The notes beneath the pieces were generated by a model. The model saw nothing but the letters and a program-made list of their open reading frames with translations, was not told the DNA's origin and did not search any database. From positions 1 through 64,000 of the forward strand of contig NZ_PJEO01000050.1 of NCBI RefSeq assembly GCF_002843175.1: a DNA stretch of 64,000 bases, written 5' to 3'. The stretch is from Confluentibacter flavum. Its GTDB lineage: Bacteria > Bacteroidota > Bacteroidia > Flavobacteriales > Flavobacteriaceae. A program made the position numbers and the translations under genes. Below, piece by piece: positions 54,776 to 64,000 of this stretch (the stretch's first letter is position 1; every line of letters starts with the position of its first letter).

Positions 54776-56650
54776 TTATCTATACCAGAGAGTGCTTGGT
54801 TTTCCCACATCTATTTGTTGAAAGCCAAAATCATTACTTTCGAAAGCATTGGTCTTGAATACACTGCCACTGCTGTTAGGGGTTACTGGGTAATAGGATA
54901 GAGATAGTTGAAAAGAACTAAAAACCAAATAATCATTTCTAATAATAAATCCAACTCCAAACGAAGAGTAAAGCTTGCTATCAAAAAGAGATTCGTCGGC
55001 GTCCCCTAAAATTCCTCCAGTAATATTTACATACGGATTTAATCTAAAACCTAAAATATCCCAAGGAGAATAGAATTGAGCTTGAAATGACAAAATGGCT
55101 TTTTGAGTGCCATAAATATTGGCATTGAAGCCAGGAATGCCAGATCTTGTATGGTTTTTAAATTCATTTCGGTCATAGCCATAGGCATAGTAGTTTTCAT
55201 TTAAATTCAGGCGATCTGCAATTGTATTTTTTCGATTATAACCTAAAAGTATTTGGGGCTTTATAAATTGTCTCATTTTCCATTTACTTCCTAATGAAAT
55301 AAGGTTTGTAAAATAATTTAGCTCCACAGACAAAGCCGTTTGTTCCTTTTTATTACCGTTTATAAAAGTTCCGTAGCCTATATTAGCATTAAAGTAGCCC
55401 CATTTTAAATAATCGGCAAATGCTATATTGCCTCCAACATAATAGCGATTTACATCATTTTTTATTTGATACCCAGGGGTAAATGAAATAGCAAAACCAA
55501 TGGGAACATCTTCAATAATACCATCTCTAAATATAAAATGATCTTCAACAAATTGCCTTGATGCCAATCCAATAGCTCCTAAATAAAACTTTTCTTTTGA
55601 AAAGTAGTTGATGGAATCAAACGCCATTTCGGGCGATTCTTTGTAAGCGACATTGGCAAATCGAACCGAGGTGATGAGGTTTGTGGTACGTTCTTCAAGT
55701 GAATTATTTGAAAAAATTTTAAAAGCGTGCCCTATCCAGAAATCTTGTGTTTGAAACTTAAATGTTTTAGTTTGGAAATAATTTCGGGAATCTGCTAGTG
55801 AATCTAATTTAACTTGCTTGTCTAAATAAATACCACCAGCCCATCGTGTTAATGGGGAAATGAAGCCTCTATCGATGCTCAAGCTTTTTCTTAAATCACC
55901 CTCTAAAGATTCTATATAAATTAATCTGGTATTAATGTAGGTGTTTTTTATGTTTGAAATGACATATTCTATGCTGTGTGCTGTACTTTTATCTTCGAAT
56001 TTCTTATCAAATCTATTATTAAATTCATGGCCAATGCCAAAAAAATTGCGTTCCTCTAATCCTATATTCATTTTAGACTGTGAAATTGATCCTTTTGGAA
56101 TCAAACTCCAAGAGTCCAGCACGCGCACGGTAACATCGACCGAGTCCGTTTTATTTCCTACTTTATCTATATCTATTTTTACACTTCTTATAAACTTTTG
56201 AGAGCGCAATAAACGTTTTGATTCAGAAATTTTGAATGTGTCGAGCAATGCGCCTTGATTAAAAAGTAATAAATTCCGAATAGCATAATCCTTAGATTTG
56301 AGGTGGAGGTGGTTGCCCGTTGTACCAAGCCAACTTTGAGACGTTTTATTGGGATTGTCTACTGAATAGCCAAAAGGATCCATAGTTTCTATAACGATAT
56401 TTCTAATAGGTTTTCCATGAAAGGGCTTATAGGATTGTGTAGTAATTTTTTTTCGTTTGTTTTGTGTGTTTTCGTTGGCCGACCTAAAAATTAATCCATG
56501 AATGGCTTTTGTAAATTTACGCCGTTTGGAATAATCCTCAATTTTTTTATATACTTCCGTTGAATCATTTCCAGATGTTTGTCTTTGAGCCATAATTGCA
56601 TTGCTAAGTAGGCATAAAGCAACCGTGAGAAAGATTTTTTTTAAATTCAT
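54776..56650 (-). CDS. Outer-membrane beta-barrel protein with POTRA-like region
   Basis: 624 residues with a signal peptide (IFLTVALCLLSNAIMAQ). After a charged segment, residues about 75-185 look like a POTRA domain (IRNIVIETMDPFGYS..., LLLFNQGALLDTFKISESKRLLRSQKFIRSVKIDID, DVTVRVLDSW), and the rest is a predicted 16-strand-type barrel ending in an aromatic-rich C-terminus (PSTLWYR). This is the architecture of the BamA/TamA superfamily, but it is shorter and has only about one POTRA. The role, assembly factor or surface antigen, is unknown. Confidence 0.75.
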   Translation of the reverse strand: MNLKKIFLTVALCLLSNAIMAQRQTSGNDSTEVYKKIEDYSKRRKFTKAIHGLIFRSANENTQNKRKKITTQSYKPFHGKPIRNIVIETMDPFGYSVDNPNKTSQSWLGTTGNHLHLKSKDYAIRNLLLFNQGALLDTFKISESKRLLRSQKFIRSVKIDIDKVGNKTDSVDVTVRVLDSWSLIPKGSISQSKMNIGLEERNFFGIGHEFNNRFDKKFEDKSTAHSIEYVISNIKNTYINTRLIYIESLEGDLRKSLSIDRGFISPLTRWAGGIYLDKQVKLDSLADSRNYFQTKTFKFQTQDFWIGHAFKIFSNNSLEERTTNLITSVRFANVAYKESPEMAFDSINYFSKEKFYLGAIGLASRQFVEDHFIFRDGIIEDVPIGFAISFTPGYQIKNDVNRYYVGGNIAFADYLKWGYFNANIGYGTFINGNKKEQTALSVELNYFTNLISLGSKWKMRQFIKPQILLGYNRKNTIADRLNLNENYYAYGYDRNEFKNHTRSGIPGFNANIYGTQKAILSFQAQFYSPWDILGFRLNPYVNITGGILGDADESLFDSKLYSSFGVGFIIRNDYLVFSSFQLSLSYYPVTPNSSGSVFKTNAFESNDFGFQQIDVGKPSTLWYR

Positions 56651-56957
56651 TTATTAAATAAATTAAGGGTGTCTCAAAAAAAATCAAATATAATTATTTA
56701 GTTAGTGATGCTACATTTTTAGAATTAAAGTGTTTAATAAATATGAGATTTCCACACAATTATAGGCTTTGTTTAATATTTAAATAAACCTTAACAAAGA
56801 AACTCAGAAAGAAATATCAATTTCTTAAAAGAATAGCGGTTTAAAGTATAGGATTATTATATTTGTCACTTAAACGATATCCTTGTAGTATATACACTCA
56901 AGGATTGTTTAACAGCCTAGTTTCTCAATTTTGACAACCACTAAACTATAAAGCCCT
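56651..56957. other. 307-bp divergent intergenic region
   Basis: Lies between the outer-membrane gene (minus) and maeB (plus). It contains the maeB -7 element at 56858. Nothing else gene-like was seen. Confidence 0.5.
56858..56865 (+). promoter_or_regulatory. -7 element of maeB
   Basis: TATATTTG matches TAnnTTTG exactly. It gives a leader of nearly 90 bases before the ATG at 56958. The -33 TTG is not clear. Confidence 0.5.
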
Positions 56958-59255
56958 ATGAGCAAAGAAAGTAAACGCAGAGAAGCGCTTATATACCACG
57001 CAAAACCAACTCCAGGAAAAATTCAAGTTGTACCAACAAAAAAATACGCCACTCAAAGAGATTTGTCTTTGGCATATTCACCAGGTGTTGCCGAACCTTG
57101 TTTGGAAATAGCAAAAAATGTAAAAAATGTTTACAAATATACAGCCAAAGGGAATTTGGTTGCAGTTATTTCAAACGGAACAGCCGTTTTGGGTTTAGGG
57201 AATATCGGTCCAGAAGCATCAAAACCTGTTATGGAAGGAAAGGGGTTGCTTTTTAAAATATTTGCAGACATAGATGTATTCGATATAGAAGTAAACACAG
57301 AGAATGTTGAAGAATTCATTCAAACCGTAAAAATGATTGCTCCTACATTTGGAGGCATCAATTTAGAAGATATTAAAGCCCCTGAAGCCTTTGAGATAGA
57401 AAGGCGTTTAAAAGAAGAATTGGATATTCCAGTCATGCACGATGACCAACATGGTACGGCTATTATATCGGCAGCCGCTTTAATAAATGCTTTGGAAATC
57501 ACAAAAAAGAAAATTGAAGATGTAAAAATCGTCATCAGTGGTGCTGGGGCTGCGGCCATTTCGTGTTCTCGTTTATATCAAGCTTGTGGAGCGAAACGTG
57601 AAAATATGGTCATGCTTGATAGTAAAGGCGTGATAAGGAATGATAGGGAAAACTTATCGGGCGAAAAAGCCGAATTTTCAACCCACAGAAAAATAGATAC
57701 CTTAGATGAAGCCATGATTGATGCCGATGTTTTTATAGGCTTATCAACGGCAAATATTGTTAGCCCTCAGATGTTATTAGCAATGGCTAAAAATCCTATT
57801 GTGTTTGCCATGTCAAATCCAAATCCAGAAATAGAATACCAACTTGCTGTAGATACAAGAAAGGATATTATAATGGCAACTGGTCGTTCAGACCATCCTA
57901 ACCAAGTAAATAATGTACTTGGATTCCCTTTTATTTTTAGAGGGGCATTAGATGTTCGAGCAACAAAAATTAACGAAGCCATGAAAATGGCTGCTGTTAA
58001 AGCTTTGGCAAAACTGGCTAAAGAACCCGTTCCGGAACAGGTTAATATTGCCTATGGCGAAACGAGGTTAACATTTGGTAAAGAGTATATTATTCCAAAA
58101 CCATTCGATCCTCGTTTAATTGCCGAAGTACCTCCAGCAGTAGCCAAGGCTGCTATGGAAAGTGGTGTTGCTACCCATCCTATTGAAAACTGGGAAAAAT
58201 ATAAGGATGAATTATTGGAGCGACTAGGGTCTGATAATAAAATGATTAGATTGCTTACCAACAGAGCAAAAATGGATCCTAAGCGAGTGGTTTATGCAGA
58301 AGCAGATCATTTGGATGTTTTGAAGGCAGCGCAAATAGCATATGATGAAGGTATTGCGATTCCCATTTTATTAGGTAGAAGGGAAACGATTCAAAAGTTA
58401 ATGGCTGAAATCGAATTTGATGCAGATATTCAAATCATCGACCCAAAATCTGATGAAGAGGAATTCAGAAAAAATAAATATGCAAAAGTATATTGGGAAC
58501 AAAGAAAACGTAAGGGCGTTACCCTTTACTCTGCTAAGCGTATTATGCGAGAGCGCAATTACTTTGCAGCGATGATGGTAAATGAGGGGGATGCTGATGC
58601 TATCATTTCTGGATACTCTCTTAGTTATCCAGCTGTTGTAAAACCTATGTTGGAGTTAATCGGTTTAGCAAAAGGAGCTAAAAGAATAGCTACTACCAAT
58701 ATTATGATGACGCAACGTGGTCCCATGTTCTTAAGTGATACGTCAATTAATATTGATCCATCGAGCGAAGATTTAGTTAAAATCGCACAAATGACAGCAA
58801 GAACAGTACGTATGTTTGGTTTAGAACCTGTTATGGCATTGACAACGTTTTCCAATTTTGGGTCCTCTCCAAGTCCGAGGACAACTAAGGTTAGGGACGC
58901 AGTAGCCATTCTACATGAAACCAATCCAGAATTATTAGTAGATGGCGAATTACAAATAGATTTTGCCTTAAATAGTGATATGCTTGAAAGTGCATTTCCT
59001 TTTTCAAAATTAGTAGGTCAAAAAGTAAACACGCTTATTTTTCCAAACTTAGAATCGGCAAACATTACTTATAAACTTCTTAAAGAATTAAATAAAGCGG
59101 AATCCATAGGGCCTATAATGATGGGTATGCGCAAGCCGGTTCATATTTTACAATTAGGAGCGAGTGTAGATGAAATTGTTAACATGACAGCCATCTCCGT
59201 TATAGATGCGCAGCAAAAGGAAAAATGGGAGAAAGAAAAGGGAAATGCAAAATAA
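56958..59255 (+). CDS. maeB: NADP-dependent malic enzyme with phosphotransacetylase-like domain
   Basis: A 765-residue MaeB-type enzyme that decarboxylates malate to pyruvate and makes NADPH. The N-terminal malic domain (about 1-170) has the catalytic region [37 protein letters not shown] and [15 protein letters not shown]. The NAD(P) domain (about 170-410) has [21 protein letters not shown]-like [13 protein letters not shown] and [11 protein letters not shown]. The C-terminal third (about 430-760) is a phosphate acetyltransferase-like domain, thought to bind acetyl-CoA for allosteric control. Standard length for MaeB. Followed by ruvA after 48 bases. Confidence 0.96.
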   Translation: MSKESKRREALIYHAKPTPGKIQVVPTKKYATQRDLSLAYSPGVAEPCLEIAKNVKNVYKYTAKGNLVAVISNGTAVLGLGNIGPEASKPVMEGKGLLFKIFADIDVFDIEVNTENVEEFIQTVKMIAPTFGGINLEDIKAPEAFEIERRLKEELDIPVMHDDQHGTAIISAAALINALEITKKKIEDVKIVISGAGAAAISCSRLYQACGAKRENMVMLDSKGVIRNDRENLSGEKAEFSTHRKIDTLDEAMIDADVFIGLSTANIVSPQMLLAMAKNPIVFAMSNPNPEIEYQLAVDTRKDIIMATGRSDHPNQVNNVLGFPFIFRGALDVRATKINEAMKMAAVKALAKLAKEPVPEQVNIAYGETRLTFGKEYIIPKPFDPRLIAEVPPAVAKAAMESGVATHPIENWEKYKDELLERLGSDNKMIRLLTNRAKMDPKRVVYAEADHLDVLKAAQIAYDEGIAIPILLGRRETIQKLMAEIEFDADIQIIDPKSDEEEFRKNKYAKVYWEQRKRKGVTLYSAKRIMRERNYFAAMMVNEGDADAIISGYSLSYPAVVKPMLELIGLAKGAKRIATTNIMMTQRGPMFLSDTSINIDPSSEDLVKIAQMTARTVRMFGLEPVMALTTFSNFGSSPSPRTTKVRDAVAILHETNPELLVDGELQIDFALNSDMLESAFPFSKLVGQKVNTLIFPNLESANITYKLLKELNKAESIGPIMMGMRKPVHILQLGASVDEIVNMTAISVIDAQQKEKWEKEKGNAK

Positions 59256-59303
59256 ATAGGAGTAAATAATTTCATTACATTTGATAGCATAACCTAAAGT
59301 TAA

Positions 59304-59885
59304 ATGATAACTCATATTCAAGGAAAATTAGTTGAAAAAACCCCAACAGATGTCGTTATAGAATGTAATGGTGTTGGGTATGCTATCAATATATCATTAC
59401 ATACATACTCGCAAATACCTGATAATGAGAATTTAAAATTATACACGCATTTGCAAGTTAAAGAAGATTCCCATACACTGTATGGGTTTTCTTCATTAGC
59501 AGAAAGAGGGATTTTCAGGTTGTTGATTTCTGTTAACGGCATTGGAGCCAATATTGCAAGAACCATGCTTTCGTCCTTAACCCCTATCCAAATAAAAGAA
59601 GGCATTGCAAAAGAAGATGTTGTATTGATACAATCCATAAAAGGAATTGGCACCAAAACAGCTCAACGTGTTATCATTGATTTGAAAGATAAAATCTTAA
59701 AGATTTATGATATGGATGAAGTTTCAGTTTCTAAAGACAATACCAATAAAAATGAAGCGTTATCTGCATTAGAAGTGCTTGGTTTTGTTAAAAAGCAAGC
59801 AGAGCGTGTTGTCGATAAAATTTTAATATCCCAACCAGATGCCAATGTGGAAACCATTATAAAACAGGCCTTAAAAAATTTATAA
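59304..59885 (+). CDS. ruvA: Holliday junction binding protein RuvA
   Basis: 193 residues. Domain I is an OB fold (MITHIQGKLVEKTPTDVVIECNG, YTHLQVKEDSHTLYGF), domain II has two helix-hairpin-helix motifs (LLISVNGIGANIARTML and IQSIKGIGTKTAQRVII), and domain III is the C-terminal UBA-like part that contacts RuvB (ALSALEVLGFVKKQAERVV). It works with RuvB from 37079; the two genes are far apart here, as is common outside Proteobacteria. The stop is 5 bases before the TTG of sprA. Confidence 0.96.
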   Translation: MITHIQGKLVEKTPTDVVIECNGVGYAINISLHTYSQIPDNENLKLYTHLQVKEDSHTLYGFSSLAERGIFRLLISVNGIGANIARTMLSSLTPIQIKEGIAKEDVVLIQSIKGIGTKTAQRVIIDLKDKILKIYDMDEVSVSKDNTNKNEALSALEVLGFVKKQAERVVDKILISQPDANVETIIKQALKNL

Positions 59886-59890
59886 TAGAT

Positions 59891-62800
59891 TTGAATACAA
59901 CTAATCATATTTTTTATAGAGTAATTAAAAAATACTTTGCTTTAGTTTTTGTTCTTTTATTCTCTCTCTTGGCTCGGGCTCAGGAACCCGAACAGGATTC
60001 CATAATATCTGGCTTTAATTTAGGTACTATTAAAGTGCCAAACCCAAACAGTATAGAGTCTAAATACACTTATGACCCCATTACTGATAGATATATCTAC
60101 ACCGAAAAAATAGGGAATTACAATATAAATTACCCTATTATTTTAACGCCAAAAGAATACCAAGATTTGGTGGCTAGGGAAAATTTGAAAGCCTATTACA
60201 AAGAAAAAATAGATGCTTTCGATGGAAAAAAGGATGGCTCTAAAGATGGTCAAAAAAACTTATTGCCAGAGTTTTATGTAAAATCAGATTTTTTTAAATC
60301 CATTTTTGGTAGCGATATCATACAGGTAGTTCCCCAGGGATCTGTAGAAATGGATATGGGCGTTCTTTTTTCTAGACAAGATAACCCCTCTTTTTCACCT
60401 AGAAATCGGAGTAATTTTACCTTTGATTTTGACCAACGTATTAGCCTTAGTTTACTTGGGAAAGTGGGAACGCGGCTTCAGGTTACTGCAAATTATGATA
60501 CGCAATCCACGTTTGATTTCCAAAACCTTATCAAATTAGAATATACACCAACAGAAGATGACATTATTCAAAAAATAGAAGTCGGTAATGTGAGTATGCC
60601 TTTAAACAGTTCTTTAATAACGGGTGCACAAAGTTTATTTGGTGTTAAGGCGCAGTTACAATTTGGAAAAACAACCGTTACTGGCGTTTTTTCTGAACAA
60701 AAATCGCAAGCAACATCTGTAGTGGCGCAAGGAGGTGGAACGGTTGAAGATTTTGAATTGTTTGTAAGGGATTATGATGAAAACAGGCACTTTTATTTAT
60801 CTCAATATTTTAGGGACACTTATGATGAAGCTTTACAAACCTATCCTTTTTTAAATAATCGAGGAGTACAAATTACTAGAATAGAGGTTTGGATTACCAA
60901 CCGAAGCAACAGAACCGAAAACGTTAGAAATATTGTAGCACTTCAAGATTTAGGTGAGAACGAAAAATTCGGAAATGCTGGAGTTGTTGTTTTTGCTGGC
61001 CCAGATGCTTTTCCAAGTAATGAAAATAATGGGTTGGACCCAACAAATATTGGTGGAGCAGGTTCACAGTTAACAAATGCTATTAGAGATATAGCTACAG
61101 TTCAGAGTGGTATATCAGTTCCAAATTCAAGAGAAGGTTTTGATTATGCAAAATTAGAAAATGCCAGAAAATTAATGGAAGGACAAGAATATATTTTAAA
61201 TAAAGATTTAGGATATATCTCTTTAAATCAACGTTTAAATAATGATGAGGTTTTGGCAGTTGCTTTTCAGTATACTGTTGGGGGTCAGGTATATCAAGTA
61301 GGTGAATTTGCTAATGATGGCATAGATGCAACCAGTGTTACAACTAACAGTTCTGGACAAGTAACCAATGTTGTGAATTCAAATCTTGTTTTAAAAATGC
61401 TAAAAAGCAGTATTACAAATGTAACCCAGCCAGTTTGGGATTTGATGATGAAAAACATTTATGATACAGGGGCTTATAACTTAAGCCAAGATAATTTTAA
61501 ACTGAACATTTTTTATAACGAAGCGTCTCCATTAAATTATATTACACCAGTGGGTTCAACACCATTTCCTGCTCCTAGTGGTAATGATCAGCCAATTCAA
61601 GAATCTCCTTTATTAAGAGTATTCAATTTAGATAAATTAAATTTTAATAATGACCCACAAGCGAATGGTGATGGGTTTTTTGACTTTGTTCCCGGGATAA
61701 CGGTTTTAACACAAAGCGGAAAAATAATTTTCCCCAATGCTGAACCTTTCGGGGAATATCTATTTAATAAATTATCAAATAATGGTGCAGAAAATTATGA
61801 TGATCCCGCATCATACAACGAAAACCAAGTAAAGTATGTGTATGATGTACTTTATAAAAGCACCAAAACAGCTGCTTTGGAAGCCATTGAAAAAAACAAA
61901 TTTCAATTAAAGGGGCGATACAAATCTACAGGCGGTGATGGTATCTCTATTGGTGCTTTTAATGTACCAAGAGGTTCTGTAAAAGTAACTGCTGGAGGCC
62001 GTGTTTTGGTTGAAGGGATCGACTACATAGTAAACTATGAGTTAGGACGTGTGCAAATTTTAGATGAAGCGTTAAAAGCATCCAATACACCCATTAATAT
62101 CTCTACAGAAAACAATGCGGTTTTTGGTCAACAAACCAGACGCTTTACTGGTCTTAATATTGAACATAAATTCAACGAAAACTTTGTATTAGGAGGTACA
62201 CTCTTAAATCTTAACGAACGACCCATTACCCAAAAAGCGAATTATGGCACCGAACCAATTAATAATACAATCTTAGGGATTAATGGAAATTACGCCACCA
62301 AAGTGCCGTTTTTAACTCGTTTGGTAAATATGTTGCCAAATATAGATACCGATGTGGAATCTAATTTGTCCTTAAGGGGTGAGTTTGCGTATTTAGCCCC
62401 TGGAGCTCCCAAAGGCACCAATCTTAATGGAGAAGCAACGTCGTATGTGGATGATTTTGAAGGAACTCAAAACGCAATCGATTTAAAATCACAGTTATCA
62501 TGGTTTTTATCCAGCAGACCTTTAGACTTAACAAATTCGCCAGGTGATGACAATAATGGTATTCAAAATGGTTATGGTAGAGCCATGTTAAACTGGTATA
62601 CCATCGATCCTATTTTTTACACCAACCAAAGACCTAATGGCATATCTGATGACGATTTGTCCAGTTTATATACCAGTAGGGTTTTTATAAATGAACTGTT
62701 TCCAGATAGAGAACTGGTGCAAGGTCAAAATTCGATATTGTTTACTTTAGATTTAGCGTATTATCCAACCGAAAGAGGGCCTTATAATTTTGACCCAAAC

Positions 62801-64000
62801 GCGGCCAATGGCGTTTTAAATAATCCTACAGAATCTTGGGCCGGTATTACACGGCAATTAACATCAACCGATTTAGAACAGGCAAATGTAGAATATATTG
62901 AATTTTGGTTGCAAGATCCATTTCAAGAGAATCCTACAAACCCTGGCGGGAAATTGGTTTTTAACCTAGGAAACATTTCCGAGGATATTATTAAAGATGG
63001 ACGTAAACTATATGAAAACGGTTTGCCAAAAAGTGGTGATGTAAGTTTGTTGCCAACTACGGCTTGGGGTACTGTGGTGCCTCAAAATCAAGCATTAGTG
63101 TATGCGTTCGATAGTACAGGAGAGGAGCGTGTTAATCAAGATGTAGGATACGATGGTTACAACGATGCTGAAGAGGCTGCCGTATTTGGTGCTGAGTTTG
63201 GACCAGATCCTTCAAAAGATAATTATACCTATTTTTTAAATACAGACGGAGATATTTTTGAACGTTACAAGCAGTACAATGGTGTGGAAGGCAATACGCC
63301 AGACACATTTAGTAATACAGATAGAGGTGCCAACACCCAACCGGATGTAGAAGATATTAATCGTGATAATACCATGAACACGATTGATAGTTATTTTGAG
63401 TATGAACTAGATATTACAAGACAAAATTTACCAGAAGATCAATTAGGATTTGATAATATGCCCGATTCAAATCCTTTAAAAGAATTTTTAAGGGATTACA
63501 AAGAACGCCCTCGTGCACTTGCTAATGGAGATAGTCAAAATGTTAGATGGTACTTACTTAGAGTCCCTGTTCAAGGAAGCCATGTAACGGCTGTTGGTGG
63601 TATTACTGATTTAAGATCGGTTCGTTTTGCTCGTGTTTTTCTTAAAGAATTTACTGAAACTACCATTTTTCGTTTTGGTACTTTAGATTTAGTAAGGAGC
63701 GATTGGAGGCGTTATAACCAAACGCTACAAACTGATAAAGATGATCCTGCCGATGACAATACAGATTTTTCGGTAGGCGTTATTGGTACGCTGGAAAACG
63801 AAGGTAGTTATAGCAGTCCTCCCGGAATCGAACCAGAAGAACTTTTTAACAATAATACGGTCATACCACAAAATGAACAATCACTAGTAGTGAATGTTTG
63901 TAATTTAGAATCAGAGGATTCCAGAGGGGTATTTAAAAATATCAGTATTGATATGCGCCAGTACAAACGTTTAAGAATGTTTTTACATGCAGAACCAGGA
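59891..64000 (+). CDS. sprA: Type IX secretion translocon protein SprA, N-terminal part
   Basis: An open frame of 1370 codons continues to the window end without a stop; F. johnsoniae SprA has about 2400 residues, so a little over half is present. The start is TTG at 59891, 5 bases after ruvA. The N-terminus has a signal peptide (YFALVFVLLFSLLARAQ). SprA-type segments are visible: FNLGTIKVPNPNSIESKYTY, IQVVPQGSVEMDMGVLF, FTFDFDQRISLSLLGKVGTR, NLSLRGEFAYLAP-like NLSLRGEFAYLAPGAPKG, VDDFEGTQNAIDLKSQLSW, ITDLRSVRFARVFL. SprA forms the giant outer-membrane barrel through which type IX substrates pass, including the type B adhesin at 29833. Confidence 0.93.
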   Translation, partial: MNTTNHIFYRVIKKYFALVFVLLFSLLARAQEPEQDSIISGFNLGTIKVPNPNSIESKYTYDPITDRYIYTEKIGNYNINYPIILTPKEYQDLVARENLKAYYKEKIDAFDGKKDGSKDGQKNLLPEFYVKSDFFKSIFGSDIIQVVPQGSVEMDMGVLFSRQDNPSFSPRNRSNFTFDFDQRISLSLLGKVGTRLQVTANYDTQSTFDFQNLIKLEYTPTEDDIIQKIEVGNVSMPLNSSLITGAQSLFGVKAQLQFGKTTVTGVFSEQKSQATSVVAQGGGTVEDFELFVRDYDENRHFYLSQYFRDTYDEALQTYPFLNNRGVQITRIEVWITNRSNRTENVRNIVALQDLGENEKFGNAGVVVFAGPDAFPSNENNGLDPTNIGGAGSQLTNAIRDIATVQSGISVPNSREGFDYAKLENARKLMEGQEYILNKDLGYISLNQRLNNDEVLAVAFQYTVGGQVYQVGEFANDGIDATSVTTNSSGQVTNVVNSNLVLKMLKSSITNVTQPVWDLMMKNIYDTGAYNLSQDNFKLNIFYNEASPLNYITPVGSTPFPAPSGNDQPIQESPLLRVFNLDKLNFNNDPQANGDGFFDFVPGITVLTQSGKIIFPNAEPFGEYLFNKLSNNGAENYDDPASYNENQVKYVYDVLYKSTKTAALEAIEKNKFQLKGRYKSTGGDGISIGAFNVPRGSVKVTAGGRVLVEGIDYIVNYELGRVQILDEALKASNTPINISTENNAVFGQQTRRFTGLNIEHKFNENFVLGGTLLNLNERPITQKANYGTEPINNTILGINGNYATKVPFLTRLVNMLPNIDTDVESNLSLRGEFAYLAPGAPKGTNLNGEATSYVDDFEGTQNAIDLKSQLSWFLSSRPLDLTNSPGDDNNGIQNGYGRAMLNWYTIDPIFYTNQRPNGISDDDLSSLYTSRVFINELFPDRELVQGQNSILFTLDLAYYPTERGPYNFDPNAANGVLNNPTESWAGITRQLTSTDLEQANVEYIEFWLQDPFQENPTNPGGKLVFNLGNISEDIIKDGRKLYENGLPKSGDVSLLPTTAWGTVVPQNQALVYAFDSTGEERVNQDVGYDGYNDAEEAAVFGAEFGPDPSKDNYTYFLNTDGDIFERYKQYNGVEGNTPDTFSNTDRGANTQPDVEDINRDNTMNTIDSYFEYELDITRQNLPEDQLGFDNMPDSNPLKEFLRDYKERPRALANGDSQNVRWYLLRVPVQGSHVTAVGGITDLRSVRFARVFLKEFTETTIFRFGTLDLVRSDWRRYNQTLQTDKDDPADDNTDFSVGVIGTLENEGSYSSPPGIEPEELFNNNTVIPQNEQSLVVNVCNLESEDSRGVFKNISIDMRQYKRLRMFLHAEPG

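Noticed and set aside
54745-56823. A 16-base direct repeat (aaagaaatatcaattt) on both sides of the outer-membrane protein gene at 54776-56650.
   Set aside because: In AT-rich DNA one such 16-base match is expected by chance in a window of this size, and no other sign of an inserted segment was found.

Overview
The window is about 35% GC and reads as the chromosome of a marine-type member of the Bacteroidota, family Flavobacteriaceae. The evidence is: promoters of the Bacteroidota form (TAnnTTTG with an upstream TTG), an alternative complex III operon, type IX secretion genes (SprA, a type B sorting domain, PorP/SprF), a SusC/SusD utilisation locus, and a hybrid two-component regulator.

Layout. 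1-1029: a complete-looking IS982-family element whose left end sits at the window edge. 1078-8356: housekeeping and envelope genes (a divergent shikimate dehydrogenase, an exported nucleoside-hydrolase-like protein, polA, a membrane metallophosphoesterase, a cysteine-free thioredoxin-like protein, a NodB deacetylase). 8371-11727: a large DUF2723 membrane protein. 11831-12097: a tRNA-Gln unit with its own promoter and terminator, preceded by a broken copy of the same tRNA. 12114-12938: a tandem universal stress protein. 13004-17675: the rimP-nusA-infB operon with a terminator-like hairpin in its leader. 18200-29655: actABCDEF followed by cytochrome oxidase subunits II and I, a complete quinol-to-oxygen electron route. 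29833-36986: a three-gene type IX secretion/adhesin operon. 37079-42446: ruvB and queG, separated by a GC-richer three-gene cassette (DUF4242-cyclase-like-AraC regulator, MddA-like methyltransferase, acyl-CoA dehydrogenase). 42608-54653: a fructan utilisation locus (sensor-regulator, sugar porter, GH32, SusC, SusD, fructokinase). 54776-59885: an outer-membrane protein, NADP malic enzyme and ruvA. 59891-64000: the first part of sprA, which runs off the window.

How parts work together. In the fructan locus SusC/SusD import oligosaccharides, GH32 releases fructose, the porter brings it into the cytoplasm, PfkB phosphorylates it, and the periplasmic domain of the regulator probably senses the sugar. 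ActA-F pass electrons from menaquinol to the adjacent oxidase. The PorP-like protein and the type B adhesin depend on the SprA translocon encoded at the right end.

The most unusual items are: the regulator/MddA/acyl-CoA dehydrogenase cassette, with a 21-bp-spaced direct repeat placed like an AraC-type operator; small palindromic elements found inside a tRNA remnant, inside the polA linker, after the OmpA gene and across the whole ruvB leader; and the hairpin in the rimP-nusA leader. No CRISPR array, rRNA or prophage was seen.
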